A DNA stretch of 64,000 nt, taken from the NCBI RefSeq assembly GCF_001678475.1, contig NZ_JTJR01000001.1, positions 1-64,000 on the forward strand. Direction: 5' to 3'. The notes beneath the pieces are model-generated. The model was not told where the DNA came from. It saw only the letters and a program-made list of their open reading frames with translations, and did no database searches. Made by a program: the position numbers and the translations under genes. Position 1 is the stretch's first letter. Every line of letters begins with the position of its first letter. The DNA comes from Gallibacterium genomosp. 3 (GTDB lineage: Bacteria; Pseudomonadota; Gammaproteobacteria; Enterobacterales; Pasteurellaceae). Below are positions 25,713 to 36,885 of this stretch, piece after piece.

Positions 25713-25994
25713 TTAATTCCTATTTTTCTCTAAATATGTTTGTAGGATTTGTTCTATGAGTTGCTGCCGACTTAGATTTGCCTCTTCTGCTAACTCTTCT
25801 AATTGTTCTACCATACTGCTATGCAGTTTTAATTCAACCCGACGAAGACCAACCGCTTTATCACGGCGTAATTGATTGCGTTTATTAATGCGGATTTGTT
25901 GTTCTCTGCTTAACGGATTGGTTCGAGGTCGACCTACTCTAGCAACATGAGCAAATAAATCTAATGTAATACAATCTGCTTCTTGTTTTGCCAT
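25713..25994 (-). CDS. ybfE: YbfE-family small DNA-binding-type protein
   Basis: About 93 residues. It matches the LexA-regulated YbfE family: ITLDLFAHVARVGRPRTNPL, then a basic stretch, then a ribbon-helix-helix-like region (VELKLHSSMVEQLEELAEEA). Its role is not established. The frame opens at a GTG at 26006, but the family begins MAKQEA at 25994. It ends 1 base before fldA starts, so the two are co-transcribed. I see no LexA box upstream. Confidence 0.87.
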   Translation of the reverse strand: MAKQEADCITLDLFAHVARVGRPRTNPLSREQQIRINKRNQLRRDKAVGLRRVELKLHSSMVEQLEELAEEANLSRQQLIEQILQTYLEKNRN

Positions 25995-26098
25995 TACTAT
26001 ACTCACTGAAAGTCATCTTTCAGACATCTTGAGATGGATAAGCCGTTTTTGTGGCGTGCAATATATCACAGTTTCCAACAAACTGAAAATATCACAAG

Positions 26099-26884
26099 TT
26101 AGCTATTTTGTTGTAAATGTCGTTGGATTGCACGAATAACATAATGGGGTTTATCCGCGTGTACCCAATGCGCTGCACCGTCAATCGTAAAAGATCGAGC
26201 ATTAGGAAAAAGCTGTAAAATTTTATCGCTGTATTCAGGTAAAACATAGTGAGAATTACCACCACGGATAAATAATGTAGGTAATGAACATACTCCCGTT
26301 CCTGTCCAATCCATTAGTTGTTGGTAATGTTGATAAAGTGCAGCAGTATTAAAACGAAAGCGTTGTGCTTGTTTAGCATCAAAAGATTTTAGCACAAATT
26401 GTAAAATAGCTTCGTTATTCACAAATTGTTCCATAATAATTTTTGCTTGTTGACGTGTTGGCGATTGAGCTTCAGCCACTGCAAATAACGCTTTAAAAAC
26501 AGGAGCGTGTTCATTATGTGTATAGGTAACGGGGGCAATATCTAAGATAACTAAACTTTTGACATATTCAGAGTAATTTAATGCAAATTGCATTGCAGTT
26601 TTCCCACCCATAGAGTGTCCGATTAAAATAACTTGATTAAGTTGCAGATGTTGTAACACTCGTAATAGATCTTCAGCCATTAAAGGATAGTCCATCTCAT
26701 CTGTGTGAAAACTATGCCCATGATTACGTAAATCAAGACGTAATAAAGAATAATCTTGTTGAAACGCTTTAGCGATAATACCGAGATTGTTCATATCGCC
26801 AAAAAGACCGTGAATGAAAACAAGGGTTTCTGCATTAGGGTTTTCAGCGGGTAAATAATCAAAATTGAGCAGTGACTGAGTCAT
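26099..26884 (-). CDS. ybfF: Alpha/beta-hydrolase esterase YbfF
   Basis: A 261-residue serine esterase with the alpha/beta hydrolase fold. FIHGLFGDMNNLG forms the oxyanion region, GHSMGGKTAMQFA carries the nucleophile serine, and the late histidine is in GAAHWVHADKP. E. coli YbfF hydrolyses acyl-CoA and short esters in vitro. The ORF is open 22 codons further upstream, but the family N-terminus MTQSLLNFDYL marks the ATG at 26884; the ribosome binding site is weak. It is divergent from seqA, as in E. coli and Haemophilus. Confidence 0.92.
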   Translation of the reverse strand: MTQSLLNFDYLPAENPNAETLVFIHGLFGDMNNLGIIAKAFQQDYSLLRLDLRNHGHSFHTDEMDYPLMAEDLLRVLQHLQLNQVILIGHSMGGKTAMQFALNYSEYVKSLVILDIAPVTYTHNEHAPVFKALFAVAEAQSPTRQQAKIIMEQFVNNEAILQFVLKSFDAKQAQRFRFNTAALYQHYQQLMDWTGTGVCSLPTLFIRGGNSHYVLPEYSDKILQLFPNARSFTIDGAAHWVHADKPHYVIRAIQRHLQQNS

Positions 26885-27067
26885 GATAAAAATACTTATT
26901 TTAAAGAAACAATGGTGGCAAAAGATAAAATATTTCTCAGGAGGGATCAAGTTTTAATCAGTTGAAAAAATTTGGCGTAGAAAATAAACATAATGTGGAT
27001 TTTATTTTCGGCTTTGCTTAGATCTGTCGTATAATGACGTGATATTAGCAGAACTTGGAGGAATTTT

Positions 27068-27709
27068 ATGAAGACTATTAATATTGATGACGAGCTTTAC
27101 CAATATATTGCCAGTAATACTCAATCAATTGGTGAAGATGCTTCAACAATTTTACGCAGATTATTAAATTTTCCCCAAGTGAGTGAAAAAGTAGAATCTG
27201 CTCAGGCAAATCTTACACAAGAGAAAGCAGCGGAAAAAACAGGTACTATTGAGGTTGCTAGAGAATTTAAATTAACCACAGAACAACAGCCTGTTACACA
27301 ACCTAAAAAACCAAGTGATGATATGATTGCTCATATTAGTCGCCAGTTACAAAAATTGATTGGTTCTGCAGACTTTTTACAAGAAGATAAACAAGTTAAT
27401 CGTTTCTTATCAATTTTAAGTGTCTTATATCGTGCTAATCCAGAAGGTTTTGCTAATGCAACGGAAGTGAGTCAAGGGCGTTCCCGTGTGTATTTTTCTC
27501 TTGAAGTGGCAGAGATTGAAGCTTCGGGCAGCAGCGTTAATCCAAAACAAATTCCTAAATCGCCATTTTGGGTAGCTACTAATAATAATACAGGCAGAAA
27601 ATTAAATATGTTGGAATCAGTAATGCGTGCTATGTATATTCCAGAAAATTTAATTGAGTTAGTTGCACAGCAATTTACTTCACCACATACAATCGAGGGT
27701 AATATTTAA
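27068..27709 (+). CDS. seqA: Negative modulator of replication initiation SeqA
   Basis: A 213-residue protein that binds hemimethylated GATC sites and sequesters oriC after initiation. The N-terminal oligomerisation segment MKTINIDDELYQYIAS is standard. A variable linker of about 70 residues is followed by the DNA-binding domain (FLSILSVLYRANPEGFANA, GRSRVYFSLE, IPKSPFWVATNNNTGRK). GGAGGAATTTT precedes the ATG. Its stop overlaps the menE start by one base (TAATG). Its presence implies Dam methylation in the organism. Confidence 0.96.
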   Translation: MKTINIDDELYQYIASNTQSIGEDASTILRRLLNFPQVSEKVESAQANLTQEKAAEKTGTIEVAREFKLTTEQQPVTQPKKPSDDMIAHISRQLQKLIGSADFLQEDKQVNRFLSILSVLYRANPEGFANATEVSQGRSRVYFSLEVAEIEASGSSVNPKQIPKSPFWVATNNNTGRKLNMLESVMRAMYIPENLIELVAQQFTSPHTIEGNI

Positions 27710-29154
27710 TGTTTTTGTGGCAGGAATATGCAAAAACGAAACCAACAGCGATAGCATTAAGGGTTGAATTGAAACAAGATAAAAGCGGGGATGAAACCCG
27801 CTTTTCTATTGTAGAGAAATGTTGGTCATGGCAACATTTAAACCAACTTATTCAGCAACAGGCAGACGGTTGGCAACAACAGTATCAAATTCGCCAAGGA
27901 CAAGGGATTGCGTTAATTGGACGTTATCAACCTGCTTTAGTGCTAGGCTATTTAGTCGCGTTACAGCTTGGTTGTCGCGTGTTGGTGATTAATCCTACAT
28001 TTCCATCCGAGAAGATTGAACAAATCTGTGAGCAAAGTGAAATTGATTTTTTAATTGATTGCCAAAATTTATCAGCAAATTTAGATGCAGTAGAATTTAT
28101 TGCTCAGCCAGTTAATAAAGCGATTAATCAATCTTTGATAATGGACGTTTCTCCATTAACGCTAACCCTTACATCAGGATCAACCGGATTGCCTAAGGCA
28201 GTTGTACATACCATAGAAAATCATCTTGCAAGTGCAAGGGCAATCACGCCTTTATTAAGGATTAATGCACAAAGTGAATGGTTATTATCTTTACCCTTAT
28301 TTCATGTGTCTGGGCAAGGTATTATTTGGCGTTGGTTATTTAATGGTGCAGTTTTACGTTGTGTGGGTAACTTGGTTTACCAAGATTTAGTAAAAGTATC
28401 GCACGCTTCTTTAGTGCCAACACAATTACAACAATTTTTAGCGATGTTGGATGACAAACAAATTACCGAATATCGTTTAAGCCATATTTTATTAGGTGGT
28501 GCCCATATTCCTACTGCGTTAACACAACGTGCGATTAAATATGGTATTCATTGTTATTCAGGTTACGGAATGACAGAGATGGCTTCAACAGTGTTTGCTA
28601 AGCAGAGTGATACCAGTGATGGTGTAGGTTATTTATTGCCAGAAAGAGAGTACCAAATTGTTGGTGATGAAGTCTGGGTGCGAGGTTCAACATTAGCATT
28701 AGGATATTGGCAACAACAGCAACCACTTAAGTCTTTACTCAATGAACAAGGGTGGTTTGCTACTCGTGATAAAGGAACAATAGATCCGATCAGTGGAGAA
28801 TTGTTTATTTCAGGGCGGTTAGATAATATGTTCATTTCTGGTGGTGAAAATATTCAGTCCGAAGAAATTGAAAGTATCATCTTGAAACAACCTAATGTGC
28901 GTCAAGCCGTGGTATTACCTATCTCTGATGATAAGTTTGGACAACGACCAGTGGCATTACTTGATTTTACAGATGGCTTTAGCTTTGATAAGGTGAGTCA
29001 TCTTGAAAATGTATTACAACAAAAATTAGAAAAATTTAAATGGCCAGTTGCGTATTATCCATTGGATAAACTGATGCCTAATCAATCGGGTATTAAGTTA
29101 TCTCGCCATCTATTAACACAACAATTAACTTTATTTTTGAAAAGTGAGAAATAA
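27709..29154 (+). CDS. menE: O-succinylbenzoate-CoA ligase
   Basis: A 481-residue member of the adenylate-forming (ANL) superfamily. It makes O-succinylbenzoyl-CoA in menaquinone synthesis. The P-loop-like motif TLTSGSTGLPKAVVHT lies near the middle, YGMTEMAST and the hinge region with SGRLDNMFISGGENI follow, and the C-terminal lysine is in NQSGIKLSR. Translationally coupled to seqA (one-base overlap) and followed by mscK, whose start precedes or touches its stop. Other men genes are not in the window. Confidence 0.93.
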   Translation: MFLWQEYAKTKPTAIALRVELKQDKSGDETRFSIVEKCWSWQHLNQLIQQQADGWQQQYQIRQGQGIALIGRYQPALVLGYLVALQLGCRVLVINPTFPSEKIEQICEQSEIDFLIDCQNLSANLDAVEFIAQPVNKAINQSLIMDVSPLTLTLTSGSTGLPKAVVHTIENHLASARAITPLLRINAQSEWLLSLPLFHVSGQGIIWRWLFNGAVLRCVGNLVYQDLVKVSHASLVPTQLQQFLAMLDDKQITEYRLSHILLGGAHIPTALTQRAIKYGIHCYSGYGMTEMASTVFAKQSDTSDGVGYLLPEREYQIVGDEVWVRGSTLALGYWQQQQPLKSLLNEQGWFATRDKGTIDPISGELFISGRLDNMFISGGENIQSEEIESIILKQPNVRQAVVLPISDDKFGQRPVALLDFTDGFSFDKVSHLENVLQQKLEKFKWPVAYYPLDKLMPNQSGIKLSRHLLTQQLTLFLKSEK

Positions 29155-29155
29155 C

Positions 29156-32100
29156 ATGAGCAAGCGATTTGTTACAATAATCATGTTTTGGTTAACGTTA
29201 TTTTTAGCAACGTTAGTGTATGCTCAAATTCCAAGTGCAACTGATATTCAAGCACAAATTACAGTATTAAAAGCAGATCCAAATGCAAATGATGCTGCAC
29301 AAAAGAAAGAAATGACGGCTCTAGAAGAGAGTTTAGATCTATTAAAGCAACTTGAAGAACAAAAGAAACAAAACGAAGATCTTAATAGCCGTATCAAAAC
29401 AGCAACGGTAGCGATTCCGACATTACAAGCAGAATTAACTCGCTTAAAAAATAATAATAATACTTCGGATAATAGTGATGAGTTGGCTAAATTATCAGAA
29501 GAAACCTTACAGAAACGCTTAGAAAGTTCTTTCCAAGAAACTGAAAAAATCCAATCAGTATTAAATGATGTTGCATCACAAATTGTGAATCAGCAAACTT
29601 TACCCGATCGAATTCAATCTATTTTAAGTACCAATCTATCAAGAACTCAAACACTAAACCGTACATTAAGTGATAGTCAGCTTGATCCTGTTTTTGTGAA
29701 TAGATATCAAATTGAATTAGCCTTAATTGATGCACAAAATAACTATAATCAAACCTTATTGAAAGAGAGTGCAACGTTGAATTCTTGGTATGAATTGCAA
29801 CGTGATCAACAAAATTTCTATTTACAACAAGCGAAATTAGAACAACAAAATTTACAGGCTGCATTAAATGCGAAGCGTTTAGCTGCATCTAAAAAGCAGT
29901 TAGCTCAATTAGAAAAATCACAAGAAAAAAGTAGTGAAAATGTTAATCCGATTATTCAAAACGAATTAAATCAAAATACACAATTAAGCCAACAATTATT
30001 AAATGAAACACAATCATCGAATCAGCTTTCTCAAGAGAGTTTACGGATTAAAAATGTGTTGGATAATTTAACGCAAACACAGCGTAGCATTGATGAACAA
30101 ATTAGTGCATTGCAAGGGACATTAGTGCTTTCTCGAATTATCAATCAACAAAAACAAAATTTACCGACAGATCAAACAATTGATGGTTTAGGAAAACGCA
30201 TTACTGATTTACGTGTGCAAATCTTTGATTTAACTCAGGCACGAGATGCAATTTATACACCAGATAGCTATATTCAACAATTACCGAATGCAGCTGAGTT
30301 AACAGAAAGTGAGCGTAATACGTTAGTTGATATTCTCAATGAACGTAAAAATATCTATTCGAATATTTTAAAATCATTGAATGCACAATTAAATTTAGCA
30401 ATTACGATTGAATTAAATCAACAACAAGTTCGCTTAATTAGTGATGATTTACAACAAAAATTACAACAACAAAGTTTCTGGGTAAAAAGTAATAATCCAA
30501 TTGATTGGGATTGGGTAACTGAATTTCCTAAATTAGCACTGAATCAAGTAAAAAATATCAGTAATAACATTGATATGACATATCTAAGTCGTAACTTGAT
30601 GCCAATGCTAGCTTTTGTTGCTTTTCTTTCATTAGTCGCGGGCTTAATTTATTCACAAAAGCGTAAACTGCAAGCGTGGTTAGCTAAAATTAATTCTCAA
30701 GTGGGAACATTAAATGCAGATAGCCAATGGCATACACCATTAGCATTAATACTCACTGCCATTTTAGTGATTCCTTATCCTCTTTTATTTTTAATTTTCT
30801 TTGTATTAGTTGGGCATTTTACAATTGCCGATCCAATTCTCGCGTGGCCATGGACGCTAAAAATGGCGGGTTATTGGTGGCTTTTTGCCTTCTTGATTGA
30901 ATTGTTAAAACCTAATGGACTGGTATATCGCCATTTTGGTTTAGCCAAGGAGAGCGGTAATTTATTTTTAGCCGTGTTGAAACGTTCGATTTGGGCAATT
31001 ATTTTCTTGATTAACACCTCTTTATTCAGTGATATGAGTAATACGCCATTGAATAATGACGTGATTGGGGAAGTTTGTACCATTTCTGCGTTGATTTTCT
31101 GCGTATTGATCATTGCGCCACGTTTTGGTTATGCAGTGAAAAAATATCAAGATGCACAACAAGAGGACAGTAATAATCATCAACATATCGGGCCATTATT
31201 ATTAAAAATTATTCGAGTGTTGTTATTGTTGATCCCAATAGCACTGATTATTTTGATCGTTTTAGGTTATTACTATACGGCACTAAATCTTATTTCCCAT
31301 TTTGTCGCAAGTTATTTAGTGACGTTATTATGGGTGTTGATTAAGCAAATCAGTGATCGTACTTTGGTCGTATCAGCTCGCCGCTTAGCCTATAAACGCC
31401 TTAAAGAACAGCGTGAGAAAAATCAAAATAAACCAGAAAATGGCCATGCAGAAGATATTGTTATTGATACCACCGATTCTGAATTAGCGTTAAGTCAAGT
31501 TAAACAACAGGTTTCTCGTATTGCAGAATGGTTGTTATGGGCGGTATTGATTGGCTTCTATTATTTTGTTTGGTCCGATTTATTAACCGTAGCTTATCAT
31601 CTTAAAAGTATTACGCTTTGGCAGCAAACGATCACGACCGAAACTGGTACAGTAGTTGAATCAATTACGTTATTAAATATGTTGTTAGCGATTTTTATTT
31701 TAATCGTAACTTATGTATTGATTCGTAACCTTGCTGGGGTGTTAGAGGTATTGATTTTCTCAAGGATGAAACTGTCACAAGGCGCACCTTATACAATCAC
31801 AACATTATTGACTTATTTTATTGTGGCTATTGGTGCCGCATGGGCATTTTCAACGTTAGGAATGTCATGGTCAAAACTGCAATGGTTATTTGCTGCTTTA
31901 TCCGTTGGTTTAGGGTTTGGTTTGCAAGAAATCTTTGCGAATTTTGTGTCTGGTATCATCATTCTATTTGAACGTCCTGTACGTATTGGCGATACCATTA
32001 CGATTGGTGAGTTTTCAGGTACAGTATCTAAGATTCGTATCCGTGCCACTACATTAGTGGATTATGATGGTAAAGAGGTGATTGTCCCTAATAAAGCGTT

Positions 32101-32497
32101 TGTGACAGAGCGTTTGACAAACTGGGCATTATCTAACACTATTACTCGCTTAGTGATTAAAGTTGGGGTTGCTTATGGAAGTGATCTTGAACTCACGAAA
32201 AGCTTATTACTGCAAGCAGCTACGGAATGTAAAGCAGTATTAAAAGAACCTGAGCCAAGAGCTTATTTCTTAATGTTTGGTGCGAGTACATTAGATCATG
32301 AACTCCGTGTTTATGTGGGGGATTTAGCGGATCGTTTACCAACAACCGATTTTCTCAATCGACGTATAAACAGTTTATTTGCAGAAAATAATATTGAGAT
32401 CGCATTTAATCAATTAGATGTCTTTATTAAGAATCAAGATACTGGGGAAGAGATGAAAGTCGCTTCATCAGAAGAAACTGCAAAACTAAATGGATAA
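29156..32497 (+). CDS. mscK: Large MscS-family mechanosensitive channel (MscK/KefA type)
   Basis: A 1113-residue multidomain channel that releases solutes on hypo-osmotic shock. A signal peptide ([19 protein letters not shown]) leads a ~440-residue periplasmic domain, glutamine- and asparagine-rich and coiled-coil. About eight or more transmembrane helices follow. The MscS core at the C-terminus has the pore-helix region [19 protein letters not shown], then [11 protein letters not shown] and [17 protein letters not shown]. Length equals that of E. coli MscK. I start at the ATG at 29156; a GTG 4 codons earlier overlaps menE. Whether it is potassium-dependent like MscK cannot be read from sequence. 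Confidence 0.9.
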   Translation: MSKRFVTIIMFWLTLFLATLVYAQIPSATDIQAQITVLKADPNANDAAQKKEMTALEESLDLLKQLEEQKKQNEDLNSRIKTATVAIPTLQAELTRLKNNNNTSDNSDELAKLSEETLQKRLESSFQETEKIQSVLNDVASQIVNQQTLPDRIQSILSTNLSRTQTLNRTLSDSQLDPVFVNRYQIELALIDAQNNYNQTLLKESATLNSWYELQRDQQNFYLQQAKLEQQNLQAALNAKRLAASKKQLAQLEKSQEKSSENVNPIIQNELNQNTQLSQQLLNETQSSNQLSQESLRIKNVLDNLTQTQRSIDEQISALQGTLVLSRIINQQKQNLPTDQTIDGLGKRITDLRVQIFDLTQARDAIYTPDSYIQQLPNAAELTESERNTLVDILNERKNIYSNILKSLNAQLNLAITIELNQQQVRLISDDLQQKLQQQSFWVKSNNPIDWDWVTEFPKLALNQVKNISNNIDMTYLSRNLMPMLAFVAFLSLVAGLIYSQKRKLQAWLAKINSQVGTLNADSQWHTPLALILTAILVIPYPLLFLIFFVLVGHFTIADPILAWPWTLKMAGYWWLFAFLIELLKPNGLVYRHFGLAKESGNLFLAVLKRSIWAIIFLINTSLFSDMSNTPLNNDVIGEVCTISALIFCVLIIAPRFGYAVKKYQDAQQEDSNNHQHIGPLLLKIIRVLLLLIPIALIILIVLGYYYTALNLISHFVASYLVTLLWVLIKQISDRTLVVSARRLAYKRLKEQREKNQNKPENGHAEDIVIDTTDSELALSQVKQQVSRIAEWLLWAVLIGFYYFVWSDLLTVAYHLKSITLWQQTITTETGTVVESITLLNMLLAIFILIVTYVLIRNLAGVLEVLIFSRMKLSQGAPYTITTLLTYFIVAIGAAWAFSTLGMSWSKLQWLFAALSVGLGFGLQEIFANFVSGIIILFERPVRIGDTITIGEFSGTVSKIRIRATTLVDYDGKEVIVPNKAFVTERLTNWALSNTITRLVIKVGVAYGSDLELTKSLLLQAATECKAVLKEPEPRAYFLMFGASTLDHELRVYVGDLADRLPTTDFLNRRINSLFAENNIEIAFNQLDVFIKNQDTGEEMKVASSEETAKLNG

Positions 32498-32523
32498 AAA
32501 TAATTAGTAGGGAGGTTAGAAAC

Positions 32524-33603
32524 ATGGCAGGCAATAGTATTGGACAGCTTTTTAAAGTGACGACGTTTGGTGAGTCACATGGGATTGCATTAGGTGGCGT
32601 GGTAGATGGTGTGCCACCAGGATTAGTTTTAAGCGAAGCGGATTTACAGCCTGACTTGGATCGTCGTAAACCGGGAACTTCTCGTTATACCACACCACGT
32701 CGTGAAGACGATGAAGTGCAAATTCTTTCAGGTGTTTTTGAAGGAAAAACAACGGGTACCAGTATTGGTTTAATCATTAAAAATAGCGATCAACGTTCAC
32801 AAGATTATGGTGAAATTAAGGATCGTTTCCGTCCCGGTCATGCAGATTATACCTATCAACAGAAATATGGATTACGTGATTATCGGGGTGGTGGTCGTTC
32901 ATCAGCAAGAGAAACGGCGATTCGTGTTGCTGCTGGAGCGATTGCGAAAAAATATTTATCAGATCGTTTTGGAATTAAGATTCGTGGTTTTTTATCACAA
33001 ATTGGTGATGTAGCGGTACCAGCACAAGAATTAAGTACTATTGACTGGGACTTTGTGAATAGTAATCCATTTTTCTGCCCAGATGCAGCAACGATTGAAA
33101 AATTTGATACATTAATTCGGGACTTAAAAAAAGCAGGCGATTCCATAGGTGCTAAATTAACGGTTGTTGCGGAGAATGTGCCAGTTGGATTAGGCGAGCC
33201 TGTTTTTGATCGATTAGATGCTGATTTAGCTCATGCGCTAATGGGAATTAATGCAGTAAAAGGTGTTGAAATTGGTGATGGTTTTGCTGTTGTCAATCAA
33301 CGTGGCAGCCAACATCGCGATGAAATGACACCAGATGGATTTTGTTCTAACCATGCGGGTGGTATTTTAGGCGGCATCAGTTCTGGTCAGCCTATTATTG
33401 CAACCATTGCGTTGAAACCGACATCAAGTATTACCATTCCTGGACGTAGTGTAAATCTAGATAATCAACCGGTTGAAGTGGTCACCAAAGGACGCCACGA
33501 CCCTTGTGTGGGAATACGGGCAGTGCCTATTGCAGAAGCGATGGTAGCTATTGTATTGATGGATCATTTACTCCGTTATCAAGGTCAATGTGGACTTAAA
33601 TAA
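32524..33603 (+). CDS. aroC: Chorismate synthase
   Basis: A 359-residue FMN-dependent enzyme that converts 5-enolpyruvylshikimate 3-phosphate to chorismate, the last shikimate step. Three family signatures are seen: [18 protein letters not shown], the [20 protein letters not shown] block and [27 protein letters not shown] near the end completes the active site. GGGAGGT precedes the ATG. It leads a same-strand run with mepA (3 bases away), yfcA and lpxM, the order also found in Haemophilus and partly in E. coli. Confidence 0.97.
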   Translation: MAGNSIGQLFKVTTFGESHGIALGGVVDGVPPGLVLSEADLQPDLDRRKPGTSRYTTPRREDDEVQILSGVFEGKTTGTSIGLIIKNSDQRSQDYGEIKDRFRPGHADYTYQQKYGLRDYRGGGRSSARETAIRVAAGAIAKKYLSDRFGIKIRGFLSQIGDVAVPAQELSTIDWDFVNSNPFFCPDAATIEKFDTLIRDLKKAGDSIGAKLTVVAENVPVGLGEPVFDRLDADLAHALMGINAVKGVEIGDGFAVVNQRGSQHRDEMTPDGFCSNHAGGILGGISSGQPIIATIALKPTSSITIPGRSVNLDNQPVEVVTKGRHDPCVGIRAVPIAEAMVAIVLMDHLLRYQGQCGLK

Positions 33604-33606
33604 AAT

Positions 33607-34449
33607 ATGAAAACTCAATGGAAAATCATTGCTTGGGGATTACTATTTTTAGGGATTTCTCAAGCATGGGCAGAAACTGAATGGCAAAGAATTAAACGCC
33701 CAGTGCCAGGTGATCCATTACCGATTGGTAGTTATAGTAATGGCTGTATCATTGGCGCCAAAGCTATGCCTTTAAATGGTGAAGGTTATCAAGTGATTCG
33801 ATCACAAAAATTACGTTATTTTGGTCATCCGGATATGTTGGCTTATTTAGCAAGATTAGGTAAGCGAGTAAAAGCGGCTGGGTTACCAACTATGTTGGTA
33901 GGTGATATTGCGATGCCAGCAGGTGGTCGTTTTGCAACAGGTCATGCTAGCCATCAAATGGGGCTTGATGCGGATATTTGGCTAAAAATGGGGGCAATGA
34001 GTGCTAAACAAGCGCTAAATCCTACGGCAATATTAATGGTTAATCGTAAATTACAGCGTGTTGATGATCGTGTTTGGACAACAAATCAAACAACATTGAT
34101 TCAACTGGCAGCGACTGATCCACAAGTAGCACGAATTTTTGTTAATCCAGCGATTAAATTAAAATTGTGTCAAACAGTAAAAGGGGAGCGTAGTTGGTTA
34201 CGCAAAATTCGCCCTTGGTTTGGGCATGATGCACATTTCCATGTCCGTTTACATTGTCCACCGGGTGCACAATATTGTGAAGAACAGGCTGCAATTCCTG
34301 CTGGCGATGGATGTGGTGCAGAATTGATGTCTTGGTTTGAGCCAAAATCATCTACAACACCCGCACCAGCTAAACAACCTCCAGTATTGCCGATTTTATG
34401 TCAGCAATTATTAGATTCACCTGAAAAACAACAATGGCTTGTTGAATAA
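33607..34449 (+). CDS. mepA: Penicillin-insensitive murein endopeptidase
   Basis: A 280-residue periplasmic LAS-family metallopeptidase that cleaves D-Ala-meso-DAP crosslinks. The signal peptide ends SQAWA. Zinc-binding residues lie in TGHASHQMGLDADIW (His and Asp) and in FGHDAHFHVRLHCPPG (the HxH motif). Multiple cysteines fit the disulfides of this enzyme. It begins 3 bases after aroC stops, so translation is probably coupled. Confidence 0.95.
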   Translation: MKTQWKIIAWGLLFLGISQAWAETEWQRIKRPVPGDPLPIGSYSNGCIIGAKAMPLNGEGYQVIRSQKLRYFGHPDMLAYLARLGKRVKAAGLPTMLVGDIAMPAGGRFATGHASHQMGLDADIWLKMGAMSAKQALNPTAILMVNRKLQRVDDRVWTTNQTTLIQLAATDPQVARIFVNPAIKLKLCQTVKGERSWLRKIRPWFGHDAHFHVRLHCPPGAQYCEEQAAIPAGDGCGAELMSWFEPKSSTTPAPAKQPPVLPILCQQLLDSPEKQQWLVE

Positions 34450-34466
34450 CAAATCAAGGAGTGAGT

Positions 34467-35234
34467 ATGCCTGATCTTGGTTTAGATGTTTATGTAATTC
34501 TTTTCTTATTAGCAGGATTAGCTGGTTTTATTGATGCAATTGCTGGTGGTGGCGGGTTAATTACGATTCCCGCTTTATTGGCTGTTGGGGTTCCTCCTGC
34601 AGCGGCTTTAGCAACCAACAAATTACAAGCAAGCGGTGGCTCTTTTTCTGCCAGTCTGTATTTTGTACGGCAAAAAGCAGTGGATTTAAAACAGATCTGG
34701 AAAATGATCTTAGGGACTTTCACTGGTGCAATGATTGGAACTGTTTTAGTACAGACGATTGATGCCTCCGTAGTGAAATCACTGCTACCGATTTTAGTAT
34801 TAATTGTGGGATTGTATTTCTTATTTTCTCCAAAAATTGGAGAACAAGATCGCCATCAACGCTTAAGTTTTGTTGCTTTTGCTTGTGTTGCGGCATTTCC
34901 TATCGGTTTTTATGATGGTTTTTTTGGACCAGGTACAGGTTCTTTTTTATGTGCAGCATTTGTAACCCTATTAGGATTTAACCTTGCCAAAGCGACAGCT
35001 CATGCTAAGATTCTTAATTTTACCTCTAACTTTACTTCATTAGTATTTTTCATTTTAGGTGGTGAAGTCTATTGGACATTGGGATTTGTTATGATGTTAG
35101 GCGGTTTTATTGGGGCTAGATTAGGGGCAAAAATGGTACTGACTAAAGGGCAGAAATTAATTCGTCCAATGGTTGTGATCATGGCATTCATTATGACGGC
35201 AAAAATGATGTATGACTACGGTTGGTTTAGCTAA
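34467..35234 (+). CDS. yfcA: TSUP-family membrane transporter YfcA
   Basis: A 255-residue polytopic membrane protein of the TauE/SafE (TSUP) family. The two repeat signatures GFIDAIAGGGGLITIPALL with ATNKLQASGGSF near the N-terminus, and GFYDGFFGPGTGSFL with AKATAHAKILNFTSN in the second half, define the family. Sulfur-containing anions are typical substrates, though that of YfcA is unknown. GTG at 34461 is in frame, but AAGGAG is 6 bases before the ATG at 34467. Part of the aroC-mepA-yfcA-lpxM run. Confidence 0.9.
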   Translation: MPDLGLDVYVILFLLAGLAGFIDAIAGGGGLITIPALLAVGVPPAAALATNKLQASGGSFSASLYFVRQKAVDLKQIWKMILGTFTGAMIGTVLVQTIDASVVKSLLPILVLIVGLYFLFSPKIGEQDRHQRLSFVAFACVAAFPIGFYDGFFGPGTGSFLCAAFVTLLGFNLAKATAHAKILNFTSNFTSLVFFILGGEVYWTLGFVMMLGGFIGARLGAKMVLTKGQKLIRPMVVIMAFIMTAKMMYDYGWFS

Positions 35235-35259
35235 TTGATTGGGATAGCAAAAAGAAACA

Positions 35260-36210
35260 ATGTCTGATACGAATAGAAGAATTACTGCTCGAGTAGGTTA
35301 TCAACCACAATTTCGTTGGCAATATTTACTACCAAAATATTGGGGCGTTTGGTTAGGCGTATTTTTGTTAGCCTTATTAGGCTTTTTACCTTTTCGTTGG
35401 CGAGATTATTTGGCGGCTAAGATCGGATTATTAGTCGGAAAAATAGCGAAAAAACAACGTAATCGGGCAGAGGTTAATTTACGTTATTGTTTTCCTGATT
35501 GGAGCGTAGAAAAACGTCAGCAAGTCATCGATCAAATGTTTATTACAGTAGCACAAACTATGCTTGGTATTGGCGAGATTGCGCTACGTTCCAAAAAGCA
35601 CCTCCAAAAAAGAAGTGTTTTTACTGGTTTAGAGTATCTACAACAAGCGCAAGCCGCAGGACAAAATATTATTTTGTTAGTTCCTCACACTTGGGCAATA
35701 GATGCTTCAGGTATTATTTTGCATACGCACGGTATACCAATGACAGCAATGTATAATCCACATCGTAATCTGTTAGTTGATTGGTTATGGAATAGTGTAC
35801 GTGAACGTTTTGGTGGCAAAATGCACGCTCGTCAAAATGGGATTAAGCCATTCTTAAATGCGGTACGCAAAGGTGAGATGGGATATTACTTGCCTGATGA
35901 GGACTATGGCGAAGAATTAAGTGTTTATACTGATTTTTTTGCTACCTACAAAGCTACCTTACCGGGGCTAAATAAAATGTGCAAAATTGCCAAAGCCGTT
36001 GTTATTCCGATGTTCCCACGCTATAACGCCCTTTCTGGACGTTATGAAATTGAAATTACTGCTCCTTTAGCATTAGATGATGATGAACAACGCAGTGCAA
36101 GATTGATGAATGAAGTGATTGAGCAGTTTGTCACACCAACACCAGAACAATATGTTTGGATTTTGCGTTTATTAAAAACTCGCAAGGATAGTATGGATAT
36201 TTATCAATAG
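35260..36210 (+). CDS. lpxM: Lipid A late acyltransferase (LpxM/MsbB)
   Basis: A 316-residue inner-membrane enzyme that adds a secondary acyl chain to Kdo2-lipid A. One N-terminal membrane helix (YWGVWLGVFLLALLGFLPF) anchors it. The catalytic HX(4)D motif is seen in VPHTWAID, followed by the NPHRN, NGIKPFLNAVRKGE and YYLPDEDYG segments typical of MsbB rather than LpxL. In Haemophilus the msbB orthologue occupies the same position after yfcA. Acyl chain choice cannot be deduced. Confidence 0.92.
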   Translation: MSDTNRRITARVGYQPQFRWQYLLPKYWGVWLGVFLLALLGFLPFRWRDYLAAKIGLLVGKIAKKQRNRAEVNLRYCFPDWSVEKRQQVIDQMFITVAQTMLGIGEIALRSKKHLQKRSVFTGLEYLQQAQAAGQNIILLVPHTWAIDASGIILHTHGIPMTAMYNPHRNLLVDWLWNSVRERFGGKMHARQNGIKPFLNAVRKGEMGYYLPDEDYGEELSVYTDFFATYKATLPGLNKMCKIAKAVVIPMFPRYNALSGRYEIEITAPLALDDDEQRSARLMNEVIEQFVTPTPEQYVWILRLLKTRKDSMDIYQ

Positions 36211-36322
36211 AATTTTTCATTTTTTTGATGTTAAAGAGTATTTTTTCCATACCGTCACTGTTAGAATAGCAAACTTTGAGAGTAGCACCCGCTACATATA
36301 ATTTTGTGTTAGGCAAATAATC

Positions 36323-36868
36323 ATGAACCAACAACAAAAAGAGTTAATTAAATCATCTATTAAATCAATTCCAAATTATCCTGCAGAAGGCATTATTTTC
36401 CGTGATATTACTAGCTTAGTTGAAGTGCCAGCGGCATTTAAAGCAACAATAGAGTTGATTGCTGAGCATTTTAAAGCGAAAAATATCACTAAAGTGGCTG
36501 GAACTGAATCTCGCGGTTTTATTTTTGGGGCACCAGTTGCATTAGCATTAAATGTGCCATTTATTTTAGTGAGAAAACCAGGAAAATTGCCACGTGAAGT
36601 CATTTCTCAATCTTATGAACTTGAATATGGTCAAGACACATTAGAAATGCATACCGATTCTGTCAGTAAAGAAGATAATGTGCTTATCATTGATGATTTG
36701 CTTGCTACAGGTGGAACAGTCGAAGCAACGATCAAATTGATTCAGCGTCTTGGTGGAAAGGTTGAACATGCTGCGTTTGTGATTAGCTTGCCAGAGCTTG
36801 GCGGTGAAGATCGTTTACGTAAGTTAGGTGTTGAACCATTTACCTTAGTAGATTTTGAAGGACATTAA
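36323..36868 (+). CDS. apt: Adenine phosphoribosyltransferase
   Basis: A 181-residue salvage enzyme that makes AMP from adenine and [15 protein letters not shown] and the [10 protein letters not shown] segment form the base side of the pocket, [10 protein letters not shown] is the flexible hood, and [16 protein letters not shown] is the PRPP-binding loop. AGG lies about 9 bases before the start. A TATAAT hexamer occurs at 36296-36301, but no convincing -35 is visible. dnaX follows 17 bases downstream, the E. coli order apt-dnaX-ybaB-recR. Confidence 0.95.
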   Translation: MNQQQKELIKSSIKSIPNYPAEGIIFRDITSLVEVPAAFKATIELIAEHFKAKNITKVAGTESRGFIFGAPVALALNVPFILVRKPGKLPREVISQSYELEYGQDTLEMHTDSVSKEDNVLIIDDLLATGGTVEATIKLIQRLGGKVEHAAFVISLPELGGEDRLRKLGVEPFTLVDFEGH

Positions 36869-36885
36869 TTCAAGAAAGGATAGGC

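Noticed and set aside
26006-26023. CTGAAAG/CTTTCAG inverted repeat upstream of ybfE as a LexA site
   Set aside because: It does not match CTGT-N8-ACAG, so the expected LexA control could not be supported.
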